Notes: generated by a model from the letters alone, not told the origin. DNA of 64,000 bases from Vibrio pectenicida (GCA_024347015.1 AP024889.1:2108001-2172000); one strand, 5' to 3'. Positions 9,069 to 18,793 are shown, counted from the first letter of the stretch. A program made the numbers and translations.

Positions 9069-9754
9069 ACTCTACTCCGTTAGATTTTGTATAAAAAGTT
9101 GCGTAGACATTCCAACTTTAACGAAGCGTAGATTGATGATATTTATTGTGCAAATCAATACATAACTAGCATGAATTACTTAAACCGTGAATAAAACTAG
9201 CAAAAAATCCTCTCACTAATTCCTAATTTATATATAAAACATTGACTTACAAAGTATGTATTTAAATAAAGTCAAAATATAATAACAGAATATTAATCTA
9301 GAGTTGATACAACTTTTTAAGTTTATATCAGTAAATAAAAAGCTCCCTAGGTATGACTAAGGTCAAAATAAAATCTGAAATTAATTCACGAAAACGTTAC
9401 CGTATCTATGTGCTTTCCATATTTATCAGTAAATAAAACTTATACTTAATTGAATATATATGCGATTTTAATTTATGACATGTCAATATTAAACAGAATG
9501 TGATACGTATTTATTTAGAGGTTATGAGAGAAGAGAATTCGTTTTATCGAGTAACTAATATGGGTTCAAAATATAATATGTCAACACCAAAAAATTAGAT
9601 ATTTTGATGAGGTTATATTTAATTATTGAGAGCATTGTTCAATTTTTTCTATAGAAGTTTGCTATATGTAACAAAAATCAATCGAGAAGGTAAGTGTTTT
9701 TATAATTCAATAGGAAAATACTTCAAATAAAATAATAATCATAATTTGTCAGCA
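9069..9754. other. long AT-rich intergenic region
   Basis: About 690 bp lie between the divergent elicitor and sphingomyelinase genes. The region is very AT-rich, with no open frame that looks coding on either strand and no clear palindromic operator. It must contain both promoters. The AT-richness would suit H-NS-type silencing, which is inference only. Confidence 0.5.
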
Positions 9755-11053
9755 ATGAAAAATACACTACTACTTTACACAATACTATTAATGTTAACTT
9801 TTACATCTCAGGCAGATACAAGTATTTATATTCTTAATAATACTCCAGATGAGATTGACTTAACTATCGTAGGACAACCTAGTCTTTGGCAGAAGAAAAA
9901 CATAGGTCCTCTACAGCCATATAAATTAACCTATGTTGCAGAGCTAAGCCGTAATTCAGGTGTTAAATCAGGAAAAAAATATGACATCTACACATTTCTT
10001 GGTGAAACAATGCTGTCATTGGTTATAAGATTAGAAGGCACTTTTTGGGGTTCCAATATATCTTATACATTAGCAGATCCAGAAACTATAGAGCTAGGTG
10101 ATCTTAATACTGATAGAAATATCTATGCCAGTTTCAAGAATGATTATCAATACTACTATAAGGCAAGCTATACTGGTGGGTATGATAAAATCACACTGGT
10201 TATTGATAAAATAATAGAAGAAACATCCAGACGATCGGAGAATAATAGCCTGAGTATACTCACCTATAATACTTGGATGCTTAGTTATGTTGGTAAGTAT
10301 ATGGGGGTAAGAGACACTTTAATAGCAAATTCTAGAATAGTTAATAATCATGATGTCGTATTTATGCAGGAACTATTCCGATATGAAAATGTACAAAATA
10401 TCCGATGGACTATGCAAAATTATTTCCCTTACACAAGCAACAAACTTGATGGTGGCGGCAGCAATACCTATGACGGTGGCGTTCTCACTTTTAGTAAATA
10501 CCCAATAGTGGAGCAAGCTCAACACGTTTTTGAGAATTGTAAAGGCACAGATTGCTCAGCAGACAAGGGAATATTGTATACAAAAATTATGAAAGGCAGA
10601 TATCCCTACCACCTTTTTAACGTTCACTTAGGAGCTTGGAACTCCCAAGCATATAGAAACATTAGAATGCTCCAAATTGGTGAAATATTTACTTTTATTA
10701 ATCAACTTGACCTGCCTAACGATGAGCCCATTATTATTGGTGGAGACTTCAATATAGCCAAGCATAAATTCCCACTCGATTTTGAACAAATGCAAAGAGT
10801 TCTCAATGTTAATGAGCCCCCGTTAGAAGGCACCCTACGTTACAGCTTTGATCCATACCTCAACGAACATATCAGTTACAGCGATGAATCTGATAGAGAG
10901 CGCCTTGACTATATACTATTTGTAGACAATGGCTCTATTGTTAATAGTTCCAGCAAGATTACCTTACCACGTAGTTTCCAAGAAGATATGTGGGGAGTAT
11001 GGGATTTATCCGATCACTTTGCTGTTAGTGCTCAATTTACCGTAGGTAATTGA
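9755..11053 (+). CDS. secreted sphingomyelinase / phospholipase C (DNase I-like fold)
   Basis: This 432-residue protein has a signal peptide (about 1-20). Residues about 165-432 form an endonuclease/exonuclease/phosphatase domain like neutral bacterial sphingomyelinases. Visible active-site motifs are YNTW (N172), MQEL (E206), NVHLGAW (H291), GGDFN (D331, N333) and LSDHF (D420, H421), the full set expected for Mg-dependent sphingomyelinase. Residues about 21-160 form an extra N-terminal beta-rich region with no match I recognise. ATG 9755 is preferred over an upstream in-frame TTG (9746) because it directly begins the signal peptide. Upstream Shine-Dalgarno is weak. Likely role: hemolytic cleavage of host sphingomyelin. 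Confidence 0.85.
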   Translation: MKNTLLLYTILLMLTFTSQADTSIYILNNTPDEIDLTIVGQPSLWQKKNIGPLQPYKLTYVAELSRNSGVKSGKKYDIYTFLGETMLSLVIRLEGTFWGSNISYTLADPETIELGDLNTDRNIYASFKNDYQYYYKASYTGGYDKITLVIDKIIEETSRRSENNSLSILTYNTWMLSYVGKYMGVRDTLIANSRIVNNHDVVFMQELFRYENVQNIRWTMQNYFPYTSNKLDGGGSNTYDGGVLTFSKYPIVEQAQHVFENCKGTDCSADKGILYTKIMKGRYPYHLFNVHLGAWNSQAYRNIRMLQIGEIFTFINQLDLPNDEPIIIGGDFNIAKHKFPLDFEQMQRVLNVNEPPLEGTLRYSFDPYLNEHISYSDESDRERLDYILFVDNGSIVNSSSKITLPRSFQEDMWGVWDLSDHFAVSAQFTVGN

Positions 11054-11279
11054 ATTTCTATTTCTTTGAATGAATACCTTTCTTTTTTGTAATCAATAAC
11101 TTGCATTATTTACTTAGCTGTAAACTGAGTTTTCAGCCTCATTTAATAAAAAAACAAAATGTTTTTAGCTACAAACATAAGATTTTTATATCAATTTCAA
11201 CTAATCTACCATCTCTATTATAAGTTATTGAATTAAAATGATTTATAGCAGTAATACTATCAATAAAATGGAGTTTAAA

Positions 11280-11948
11280 TTGAAAATGAAGTTGTCTATT
11301 TCTACGTTACTAGCAGCATCCAGCACACTGTTGGCCACCAATGTTTTTGCTCAAGTTGAACTTGCTCAATTAGATCCCTCCCAAGTTACTATTCAAAGCT
11401 TACAGAGTTCAGGTAGTGGTTGCCCTTTTGGCACCGTATCTTCAACCATTGCACCTGATGGTAAGTCCTTTGTTCTTGGTTTTGACGAATACATTGCCGA
11501 AGCAGGACCAGATATTTCAAGACGTGAAAATCGCAAAAACTGCCAAATTACTGCAGTACTAGGTATTCCCAATGGTTATGCATTCACTCTAGCGGATGTA
11601 AACTATAGAGGTTATGCCGATCTTGATGAACACGTTATGGCGCAACAAACTTCTACCTACTTCTTTGCCGGTGAACGTCAGGAAGCAAGGTTAAGTTCAG
11701 CGTTTTCTGGACCTATTTCAGACAACTACCAGATCAGTGACCGTATTGGCCTACAAAGCTTGGTTTGGTCTTCGTGTAATGCAACTGAACCTGTTGTTAT
11801 AAAGTCAGAAGTGAAAGTCGACAATCGTAATGCACGTCAAAATAGTGGCTTAATCACATTAGATACAATAGATGGTAAGCTCACTCACAGCTACGGCCTA
11901 ATGTTTAAAAAATGTGGTGACGTTAGCCCTTCAGGTGAAAGAATCTAG
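11280..11948 (+). CDS. secreted DUF4360-like protein
   Basis: This is a small secreted protein of about 222 residues. The signal peptide ends near NVFA, followed by QVELAQLDP. The mature part has the pattern GSGCPFGTVS, then RKNCQITAVLGIPNGYAF and VNYRGYADL, which fits DUF4360 proteins found in bacteria and fungi (function unknown). Four cysteines are likely in two disulfides. The start is uncertain. A TTG at 11280 sits 6 bases after GGAG and yields a normal signal peptide; ATG 11286, 11268 and 11238 are alternatives in the same frame. It lies downstream of the sphingomyelinase, 226 bp away, so it is probably separately transcribed. Confidence 0.7.
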   Translation: MKMKLSISTLLAASSTLLATNVFAQVELAQLDPSQVTIQSLQSSGSGCPFGTVSSTIAPDGKSFVLGFDEYIAEAGPDISRRENRKNCQITAVLGIPNGYAFTLADVNYRGYADLDEHVMAQQTSTYFFAGERQEARLSSAFSGPISDNYQISDRIGLQSLVWSSCNATEPVVIKSEVKVDNRNARQNSGLITLDTIDGKLTHSYGLMFKKCGDVSPSGERI

Positions 11949-11967
11949 TCTAATTTACAAATAAACT

Positions 11968-11993
11968 TGGGGGCATTAAGCCCCCACTTTTGA
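11968..11993. terminator. intrinsic terminator
   Basis: The stem TGGGGGC (11968-11974) pairs with GCCCCCA (11980-11986) around loop ATTAA. It is followed by CTTTTGAT on the plus strand. It ends the DUF4360-like gene and faces the convergent 12009-12668 gene. Confidence 0.8.
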
Positions 11994-12008
11994 TATATCA
12001 GGCATTTA

Positions 12009-12668
12009 TTAAAGGGAGTTAAAAGTTACTTGCCTTTCACTATACCCCATATTTGCCGAAGTGTAGTTTATATCTATCTGAATATTTCCTGAGACTTCAC
12101 CTTCAGAACCGTATACTGGGCATGTCGCAACATGAGACAGATATGTCGCTTCTTGTGGTTTCATAAAATAGTATATTTGCTGCAAGTTACATTCACCAAT
12201 AGTCATTCCCTGTGATTGTATACGTGCTCTCTGTTTATAGTAATGTGGACCTGCATCGAGTAGATATGCTGGCTTGTGAGTGTAAACATTTACTTGATAG
12301 TAGTCAGTGTACTCATTGCCTGACTTGTATAAACCAGTGTCATGACTATAAAGAACATTTAAGTGCCAATAGGCAAGCTCTGATTCATCCGTCGGTAATA
12401 ACCCTGGTTTTGAATAAAAGCATTGGAATTGGCTATGCGGTATGTCTATTTGTTGCTGAACAGGCGCACTTTGTCGAATGGACTCAACACCACAACGATG
12501 TTGAGTATATCCATTTTGCTCCATACTTTCACGAATCTGATGCTCCAATTCGAATTTGCTGAAAACACCTTCCGGAGAAGTATCTGTGATGACTTGTGGG
12601 GTTTCCGCTTGTACATTGGCAGCTAAGCAAGTAAAAAAGCAAACGGTTGCTATTCTTGTTTTCATCAT
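12009..12668 (-). CDS. secreted protein of unknown function
   Basis: This 219-residue protein has a signal peptide cut near AANVQA. The mature protein has several cysteines (HRCGVES, FQCFYS, GECNLQQ, ATCPVYG) and many Tyr/Gln residues. This suggests a disulfide-stabilised periplasmic or extracellular beta protein. I do not recognise a family. The ribosome-binding site AAGAGGAAATAA lies just upstream of the ATG pair. It is the last gene of the secreted-factor block and stands alone on the minus strand. Confidence 0.65.
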   Translation of the reverse strand: MMKTRIATVCFFTCLAANVQAETPQVITDTSPEGVFSKFELEHQIRESMEQNGYTQHRCGVESIRQSAPVQQQIDIPHSQFQCFYSKPGLLPTDESELAYWHLNVLYSHDTGLYKSGNEYTDYYQVNVYTHKPAYLLDAGPHYYKQRARIQSQGMTIGECNLQQIYYFMKPQEATYLSHVATCPVYGSEGEVSGNIQIDINYTSANMGYSERQVTFNSL

Positions 12669-12889
12669 TATTATTTCCTCTTATAAATCGCGAATAAATT
12701 ACCCCACAATATTCATACGCAATAGAGGTCACATTGGTTTTTGTGATGCAAAACGAAAATACATTATTTAATTAAATCAATAAATACAATATATGGAATT
12801 TATATTTATTACATAATTAAATTGATAGGAATACTATCTATATTTTATCAAATACTAATTTTAACTATATCAATAAATGACAATAAATA

Positions 12890-13262
12890 CTAAACCGTTT
12901 CCCTAATGACGTCTTTTTTAATATCATTAATGAAGTTATTTTCAAGAATAACCATATCACTTTCCACACACATGTTATGTACAGTAAATGGCTCAATTTC
13001 AATGATGGAAGGGACTGTAACTTTAATACTTTCTGGCTAATTAGAATCAACATGGCGATAATTAATCGTAACTACTCCTTGTAACAACACGAAAGTTTTT
13101 AGGCGAGTGCCCTCATTCAGCCCCCTTATGGTAAGTATTACCACATAATGAACCTTTTTTCCTTGTAATATAAATAAATTCTCCATAATCTTTTACTTTA
13201 AAAGATTTTGTTTCTCCTCGCTCATCATGCCCTATAGTATCAAATGGCTTGACTGTAATCAT
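12890..13262 (-). pseudogene. broken cupin-fold gene (polysaccharide-biosynthesis / CapF-C or WxcM-like)
   Basis: The start ATG (13262) has a good AGGAG site. The frame then gives MITVKPFDTIGHDERGETK, FIYITRKKGSLCGNTYHKG. A one-base frameshift falls in the G5 run at 13121-13125 (minus strand). After it the sequence continues NEGTRLKTFVLLQGVVTINY, hits an in-frame TAG at 13037-13039, and goes on PESIKVTVPSIIEIEPFTVH to a stop at 12890. Joined, it is a 124-residue cupin with the G-x-T-Y-H-K motif and central L-x-G turn typical of sugar-nucleotide cupins such as the C-terminal domain of CapF. Two separate lesions argue for true decay rather than a sequencing error. No capsule genes lie nearby. 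Confidence 0.72.
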
Positions 13263-13413
13263 AGCTTCTCCTAATTTTTATACTCTATTTAAAGATCTTT
13301 AATAAACAAAAATTATATCTAAATTATTGTTTTAAAAAATAATAATTTAATGATATTAAAAATATATAATAGAAGAGGAGGAAGGCTATCAAGCATTAGG
13401 AGTAATGCTGTAA

Positions 13414-13448
13414 AATGGCGCGGCTGTAAACATTTTTGCCGCGCCATT
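13414..13448 (-). terminator. intrinsic terminator of the safD gene
   Basis: An 11-bp perfect GC-rich stem (AATGGCGCGGC at 13414-13424, with its complement at 13438-13448) and a 13-base loop lie just after the stop of the aldehyde dehydrogenase. On the minus strand it is followed by a short T run. Confidence 0.8.
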
Positions 13449-13463
13449 GGGGGAGAAGGGACT

Positions 13464-14834
13464 TTAAAGAACTAAGGTTTTGGTAACGGACATTTCTCTT
13501 ATTGCGTATTTTATACCTTCTCGACCGATGCCACTATTCTTCACACCTCCGAATGGAAAGTGCTCAGCTCTAAAACCTGGCCCATCATTGGTTGCCAGGG
13601 TTCCAACATCCAGTTCATCAAATAGTCGATGTATCGTTCTCATATCGTGAGTAAAAACACCAGCCTGGAGTCCATATTCACTGCTATTAATTACCGGAAT
13701 AATCTCATCTATGCAATCAAACGATCGTAGTGGAATAACGGGGCCAAAAACCTCTTCATTCATTACAGGGCTATCATCAGGCACAGTTTCCAATATAGTT
13801 GGATAAACAATATTGCCTTCTCTATGGCCACCCAGGGCCACTTTTGCACCCATTTCTATACTCTGATCAATCACTGCCTGAATTTGAATAGCAGACTGCT
13901 CATTAACCAGTGGACCAACAAACGTCTCTTCTTTGCTAGGATCCCCTACTACCAGTTCACTACTTGCTTTTACAAGCAAATCGCGAAACTCGTCATAAAC
14001 GTCTTTATGGACAAACAAACGCTTAGCCGCAGTGCAACGTTGGCCTGCTGTAGCAAAGCGCTGCTGAATGGCTGCATTCACTGCACCATTAAGATCAGCG
14101 TCTGGCATAACGATTAAAGGGTCACTGCCCCCTAATTCAAATAGCATTTTTTTATAACCCGCATGAGCTGCAATAGCTTCAGCTGCAGGGTGGCCTCCAG
14201 TAAAGTTAATCGCATTGACCTCTGGGTGACTAACTAGTCCAGCCATTTCATCAATATCTGGCACAACAAGCTGTAATACCTCTTTAGGTATACCTGCTTC
14301 GTAGCATAGCTCTACTAACTTAGCTGCCGAACCTTGGTTAATTGGTGCCGGTTTTAAAATAATACGATTACCAGCAGCAAAAGCTGGACCAATTTTATGC
14401 ATTGCTATGTTAATAGGAAAATTAAAAGGTGTGATACACAGTACAGTTCCAATTGGGGTATAACGAACAACACCGGTTCTACCTCTTGCAGGTGCATACG
14501 CGTCGGAATCTAACACTTCACCCTGAATTTGCCTTGCTTCTTCACTACAGGCTATAGCTGTATTGATAGCACGTGTCAGCTCTACTCGGCTATCTGCAAT
14601 AGTTTTTCCTGTTTCGTGCGTGATCATTTTTGCTAAAGATTCGGCATGACTCTCTAATAATCCAGCCAGTTTACGTAGTATATCCGAACGTTGAAAAGCT
14701 CTTAGATTCGACTGTGTTTTACGTCCTTTACGGAGGATGGTCAGACAGTTTTCAATATCATCTTTTGTACTAAAGTGAAATTGACCAATGCTTTCTTGTG
14801 TGTATGGATTTTTTACCTGATAAGCCAATGTCAT
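13464..14834 (-). CDS. safD: NAD(P)-dependent aldehyde dehydrogenase, probable sulfoacetaldehyde dehydrogenase
   Basis: This 456-residue ALDH superfamily enzyme has N138 (TPFNFP), general base E233 (FELGGSDP) and catalytic C267 (GQRCTAAKR). By context it should oxidise sulfoacetaldehyde, made from taurine by the neighbouring transaminase, to sulfoacetate (the SafD reaction). It is followed 17 bp from a TauE/SafE-type exporter that would release the product. The aldehyde dehydrogenase fold is certain. The substrate is inferred from the SafD-SafE-Tpa-TauR gene set, known for taurine-nitrogen assimilation in Neptuniibacter caesariensis. Succinate-semialdehyde or another short aldehyde is the alternative. 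Confidence 0.75.
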   Translation of the reverse strand: MTLAYQVKNPYTQESIGQFHFSTKDDIENCLTILRKGRKTQSNLRAFQRSDILRKLAGLLESHAESLAKMITHETGKTIADSRVELTRAINTAIACSEEARQIQGEVLDSDAYAPARGRTGVVRYTPIGTVLCITPFNFPINIAMHKIGPAFAAGNRIILKPAPINQGSAAKLVELCYEAGIPKEVLQLVVPDIDEMAGLVSHPEVNAINFTGGHPAAEAIAAHAGYKKMLFELGGSDPLIVMPDADLNGAVNAAIQQRFATAGQRCTAAKRLFVHKDVYDEFRDLLVKASSELVVGDPSKEETFVGPLVNEQSAIQIQAVIDQSIEMGAKVALGGHREGNIVYPTILETVPDDSPVMNEEVFGPVIPLRSFDCIDEIIPVINSSEYGLQAGVFTHDMRTIHRLFDELDVGTLATNDGPGFRAEHFPFGGVKNSGIGREGIKYAIREMSVTKTLVL

Positions 14835-14850
14835 AAGTCTTTCCTATGTT

Positions 14851-15606
14851 CTAGTTAAGGTGTATGGAGATGATTTGGTAAGTGAGCTGCCCACCAGATA
14901 CAAGCAACGCCCACCACATCAATCTCAAAAATAAGGCGGTATTTACTTTTTTTAGTAAAAACACACCCAGCTTTGTCGCCAAAAAAGCAGCCAAAGCAAA
15001 AATTACAATAAGTCCTGCATTATCAGAAAATGAAAAGCCTAGGTAGAGAAATGCGGGTATTTTTGTTAAATGTACAAATAGTTGCATCAAAGACTTGTTG
15101 GCAACAATACTCTCTTTGGACAAGTCATCACGCATAAAAAACGCTGTGAGTAAAGGATCAACCGCACCCGCTATAATTCCTAAGCTACCAGCAGCCAACC
15201 CAACCCAAAAAAAATGCTGGTCCTTGATTTTTAACATCGGCAATTTTTGAGGTTTAAACAAAGTGTAGGCAATGAGTGCTAGCAAAAGGTACAGAGCGAA
15301 TAAATCACTAACTAATTCCACAAGAAGTCGCGTAGTAAGCGCTGCTCCAAACAGAGCCCCAAAACAAAATGGTACACACATTTTGGCGGAGATTTCACCC
15401 CGAAGTAGCCAAGCTCTTATCCCATTACCAACAATTTGAATCGAAGCGTGGATAGCAATCAGAGGTCTAACTGGGATAAATACACTCATGCCTGAGAACA
15501 TCAAGATCCCACCAGCACTGCCAGTCAAACTGGATAATACCGAAGCAATAACTACCACCAAGGTTGCAAGAATTAGCGTAGTGGTTGATAAAGAAATGAT
15601 ATCCAT
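14851..15606 (-). CDS. safE: TauE/SafE-family sulfonate exporter, probable sulfoacetate exporter
   Basis: This 251-residue inner-membrane protein has about eight hydrophobic segments and the two-repeat layout of the TauE/SafE (DUF81) family. Glycine-rich stretches lie at the start of each half: SSLTGSAGGILMFSG near residue 25 and AAGSLGIIAGAVDPLLTAFF near 140. It is first in a two-gene minus-strand operon with the aldehyde dehydrogenase (16-bp gap). Its promoter is in the 259-bp region shared with tpa, which holds TauR-type sites. Predicted role: export of sulfoacetate (or sulfite) left after the taurine amino group is taken. Confidence 0.78.
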   Translation of the reverse strand: MDIISLSTTTLILATLVVVIASVLSSLTGSAGGILMFSGMSVFIPVRPLIAIHASIQIVGNGIRAWLLRGEISAKMCVPFCFGALFGAALTTRLLVELVSDLFALYLLLALIAYTLFKPQKLPMLKIKDQHFFWVGLAAGSLGIIAGAVDPLLTAFFMRDDLSKESIVANKSLMQLFVHLTKIPAFLYLGFSFSDNAGLIVIFALAAFLATKLGVFLLKKVNTALFLRLMWWALLVSGGQLTYQIISIHLN

Positions 15607-15702
15607 AACTTCTTTAGCTGCCTAACCAATAACAGAAAGGTTACTCTATGTGACATAGGCGAACGAACGTAGAGCCAGTGAATGTTTTTTTTGGTACCAG
15701 AG

Positions 15703-15735
15703 CTGGACTTAAAATATGCCTATATCTGGCTCTAT
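15703..15735 (+). promoter_or_regulatory. TauR-type operator, direct repeats
   Basis: CTGGACTTAA at 15703-15712 matches exactly the CTGGACYTAA half-site that I recall for the MocR-family regulator TauR. A second, weaker copy, CTGGCTCTAT, lies at 15726-15735, 23 bp downstream in the same orientation. The inverted sequence TAGAGCCAG at 15670-15678 is a further related element. All lie between divergent safE and tpa. Confidence 0.6.
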
Positions 15736-15865
15736 CCATCACGCACCATCAGTCAGTAAACTTGATCACAATGTACAACTTTCGCTGCGATGAATAAACC
15801 CTCAATAACGCATTCATCAAGTACCAAAGTTAAGCAATAACGAAAGTGATAACCTTAAGAGGCTG

Positions 15866-17251
15866 ATGATGAAAGACATAGATATCCAATCACTGATTAA
15901 CAGTAATACTGAGCACGTCTGGCACCACATGAAACCTCACCAAGCAACGCCAATGATGATCGAAAAAGGTCAAGGCATGTATGTCTGGGATATTCATGGC
16001 AAACAGTATCTAGATGCCGTTTCTGGTGGCGTTTGGTCTGTTAATGTTGGTTACGGTCGTGAAGAAATAGCCAATGCGGTACGCGATCAATTGGTCAAAA
16101 TGAATTACTTTGCCCAAACAGCAGGTAATATTCCCGCTACGTTATTTGCTGAAAAGCTTCTTGAGAAAATGCCGGGGCTCAGCCGTGTTTACTATTCTAA
16201 TTCTGGCTCTGAAGCTAACGAAAAAGCGTTTAAGTTGGTAAGACAAATTGCCGCTAAAAAATATGGTGGCAAAAAACATAAAATACTTTATCGAGAGCGT
16301 GATTACCATGGCACAACTATCGCTTGCCTGAGCGCAACTGGGCAAGAAGAGAGACGCGAACAGTATGGTCCATTTGTACCTGGATTTGTCAGCGTACCTC
16401 ATTGCTGTGAATATCGCTCACAGTGGGGAGATATCGAAGATTATGGCCTTAAGGCAGCCAATGAGATTGAGCAAGTGATCCTTCGTGAAGGGCCAGATAC
16501 TATTGGTGCTATTTGTCTTGAGCCTATCACCGCTGGAGGAGGCGTTATCGAGCCACCAGCAGGATACTGGCAGCGAGTTCAAGAAATATGTCGTAAGTAC
16601 GATATCCTACTGCATATCGATGAAGTCGTATGTGGTTTGGGTCGCACCGGTAAATGGTTTGGCTATCAGCACTATGATATTCAACCTGATATCGTGACTA
16701 TGGCCAAGGGTGTCGCATCAGGTTACGCAGCTATCTCATGTACAGTAACCACTGAACAGGTCTATCAAATGATCCATGATGAAGATACCACTAACCGCAT
16801 GGACTATTTCCGTGATATTTCTACTTTCGGCGGATGTACAGCAGGCCCGGTTGCAGCCCTTGCCAACCTTGAAATTATAGAAAGAGAAAACTTGGTTGAA
16901 AATGCACGTATACAAGGTGAATATTTAAAAGAGAAAATGCTGGAGTTGAAGAAAAAACACCCAATCGTCGGTGATGTGCGTGGTAAAGGACTCTTCGTTG
17001 GTCTTGAACTTGTACAAGATAAAGAGACTAAGCAACCCATCGATGAAAGCATAAGTGTCGCTGTTACAGCAAGTTGCTTAAAACAAGGTGTGATTATTGG
17101 TAGAACTAACCGTTCATTCCAAACACTCAATAACACACTGTGTTTAAGCCCAGCTTTAGTCACTCAACAATACGAAATCGACCTCATCGCACAGAGCATT
17201 GATAAAGCGCTAACTGAGGTCGAAGAAAAGCTATTTATGCCGGCGTTGTAG
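15866..17251 (+). CDS. tpa: class III aminotransferase, probable taurine--pyruvate aminotransferase
   Basis: This 461-residue PLP enzyme of the omega-transaminase group has D252 in HIDEVVCGLGRTG and the Schiff-base Lys K281 in TMAKGVASGY. The N-terminal segments HVWHHMKPH and AVSGGVWSVNVGYGR are typical of taurine--pyruvate aminotransferases. Reaction: taurine plus pyruvate to sulfoacetaldehyde plus L-alanine. It is divergent from safE-safD and has TauR-type sites upstream. Its 3' end overlaps the convergent regulator gene by 17 bp. ATG 15866 is followed by a second ATG (15869), and either could start. An omega-amino acid transaminase acting on GABA or beta-alanine is less likely given the context. 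Confidence 0.8.
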   Translation: MMKDIDIQSLINSNTEHVWHHMKPHQATPMMIEKGQGMYVWDIHGKQYLDAVSGGVWSVNVGYGREEIANAVRDQLVKMNYFAQTAGNIPATLFAEKLLEKMPGLSRVYYSNSGSEANEKAFKLVRQIAAKKYGGKKHKILYRERDYHGTTIACLSATGQEERREQYGPFVPGFVSVPHCCEYRSQWGDIEDYGLKAANEIEQVILREGPDTIGAICLEPITAGGGVIEPPAGYWQRVQEICRKYDILLHIDEVVCGLGRTGKWFGYQHYDIQPDIVTMAKGVASGYAAISCTVTTEQVYQMIHDEDTTNRMDYFRDISTFGGCTAGPVAALANLEIIERENLVENARIQGEYLKEKMLELKKKHPIVGDVRGKGLFVGLELVQDKETKQPIDESISVAVTASCLKQGVIIGRTNRSFQTLNNTLCLSPALVTQQYEIDLIAQSIDKALTEVEEKLFMPAL

Positions 17252-18728
17252 TCGTAATCAACACCCTCTCTATTGCTTGAGCTAAAAGACGGACCCCATC
17301 ACGAATGCGGTTCGTCTTTATCAAAGAAAAACCTAAACGAAAATAACGATTCGATTCATAGTCTCTATCGGAAAGGTTATGGAAATGCTGTGTTCCGGTC
17401 TCAATATAAACACCTAGTTTAATCGCTTCTTGTTGCAAGCAAATACAGTCTAATCCTTTTGGCCCTTTGAGCCACATGGCGCTTCCTCCAACCGAAGGAG
17501 CAATATCAACCTGAGGCAAAAATTCTTGTAAAGCACATTTTAGCACTTCATAACGCTCTAAGTATCGCACCCTCAGTCTGTGAACCAATGTGTCATGGTA
17601 CCCACCTGCAAGGAAAAGCGCCAAGGTTCTCTGGTTGTTAGCTGGTGTATGACGCATCATTAAACGCCTAAGTGCGCGAGCTTCTCGGATAAGTGACTCT
17701 GATCCAACTAGATAACCAACTCTCAAGCCTGGTGCTAATGTTTTTGACAAGCTGCCTACGTAAATCACCCTACCGTCATTGTCTAGGCTTTTCAGTGCAG
17801 GCGTCGGCGTTGAATAGAAGTTAAGCTCACATTCATAATCATCTTCAATTAACACCAAATCATTTTCAGCGGCTTTTTGTAACAAACTAAGTCGCCGTTC
17901 CAATGGCAATGTCACCGTTGATGGTGACTGATGACTAGGAGTAACAAATATATAATCACAACTATCAATCGCCTTATCTACAACCAAGCCTTCTTTATCT
18001 ACATCCAATTCTTGAAGTTCCGTTTGATTAAGCTCAAATATATGACGAACATCAGGATATCCAGGATTTTCTATGCCTAAACGAACCCCCTGCCCGCCGA
18101 GTAGTTGGCTCAATAAATAAAGTGAATGTTGTGTACCGACTGTCAGTAAAATCTCATTCTTATTACAGCGTACCCCACGGCGAGCGAGAATTCGGGTCCT
18201 TAGCTGGTCAATGAGCAAAGGATCGTCCTCATCCACACGGTCTTGCAACCACTCTTTTGTTTGCAAGCTTTGTGTCGCTCTCTGGTTACATTCTCGCCAC
18301 TCTCTTACAGGAAAAAACTGTGGATCGGGTTGACCGTAGATAAATGGATATTCGCATTGCCTCCAGACATCAGGTTTATACATAAGGCTCTGGGCAGAAG
18401 GCACTAAGCGAAATTTATTCGACCAATCGACATCACTTGCTCTTGAAGGTAAAGCAGAGTGGGTTGCTACTGTATTTTCACCATAGGTATGGTGAACAAA
18501 AAAACCCCTTCTCTCTATCGCAATTACGTAACCTTCCTCAATTAGTTTTTCATAGGCGAGTACGACAGTATTTCGCGAAACTGCAAGTGTTTTCGCCAAC
18601 TCTCGACACGAAGGCAATGCTTCACCAGACGTAATATGACCGTCGAGAATACTGGTAGTTATCATATTTTTAATCTGGGTTTGTAGACTGGCACCCTTGC
18701 CAAATTTCATGTAAAATAGATGCTTCAT
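17235..18728 (-). CDS. tauR: MocR-family PLP-dependent regulator (GntR HTH + aminotransferase), probable TauR
   Basis: This 497-residue protein has an N-terminal winged helix-turn-helix (about 10-80, with LPSCRELAKTLAVSRNTVV). It is fused to an aminotransferase-I-like domain (about 125-480) with the PLP lysine in VGSLSKTLAPGLRVGYL. This is the MocR/GabR architecture. It is convergent with tpa and divergent from the AGCS symporter, and both promoter regions contain TauR-like half-sites. It is therefore the likely activator of taurine use here. MocR regulators usually sense an amine that forms an external aldimine with PLP, here probably taurine (inference). Confidence 0.82.
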   Translation of the reverse strand: MKHLFYMKFGKGASLQTQIKNMITTSILDGHITSGEALPSCRELAKTLAVSRNTVVLAYEKLIEEGYVIAIERRGFFVHHTYGENTVATHSALPSRASDVDWSNKFRLVPSAQSLMYKPDVWRQCEYPFIYGQPDPQFFPVREWRECNQRATQSLQTKEWLQDRVDEDDPLLIDQLRTRILARRGVRCNKNEILLTVGTQHSLYLLSQLLGGQGVRLGIENPGYPDVRHIFELNQTELQELDVDKEGLVVDKAIDSCDYIFVTPSHQSPSTVTLPLERRLSLLQKAAENDLVLIEDDYECELNFYSTPTPALKSLDNDGRVIYVGSLSKTLAPGLRVGYLVGSESLIREARALRRLMMRHTPANNQRTLALFLAGGYHDTLVHRLRVRYLERYEVLKCALQEFLPQVDIAPSVGGSAMWLKGPKGLDCICLQQEAIKLGVYIETGTQHFHNLSDRDYESNRYFRLGFSLIKTNRIRDGVRLLAQAIERVLITTTTPA

Positions 18729-18783
18729 TTTGTTATAATTATCAACAGATTGTTAAATCATTGGCACCATTTTTAACATACTT

Positions 18784-18793
18784 CTGGCTCTAA
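18784..18793 (+). promoter_or_regulatory. TauR-like half-site in the tauR/symporter promoter
   Basis: CTGGCTCTAA at 18784-18793 differs in two places from CTGGACYTAA and matches nine of ten bases of the second site before tpa. It lies in the 130-bp spacer between divergent tauR and the symporter gene. A shared motif in both divergent spacers supports one regulon. Confidence 0.45.
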
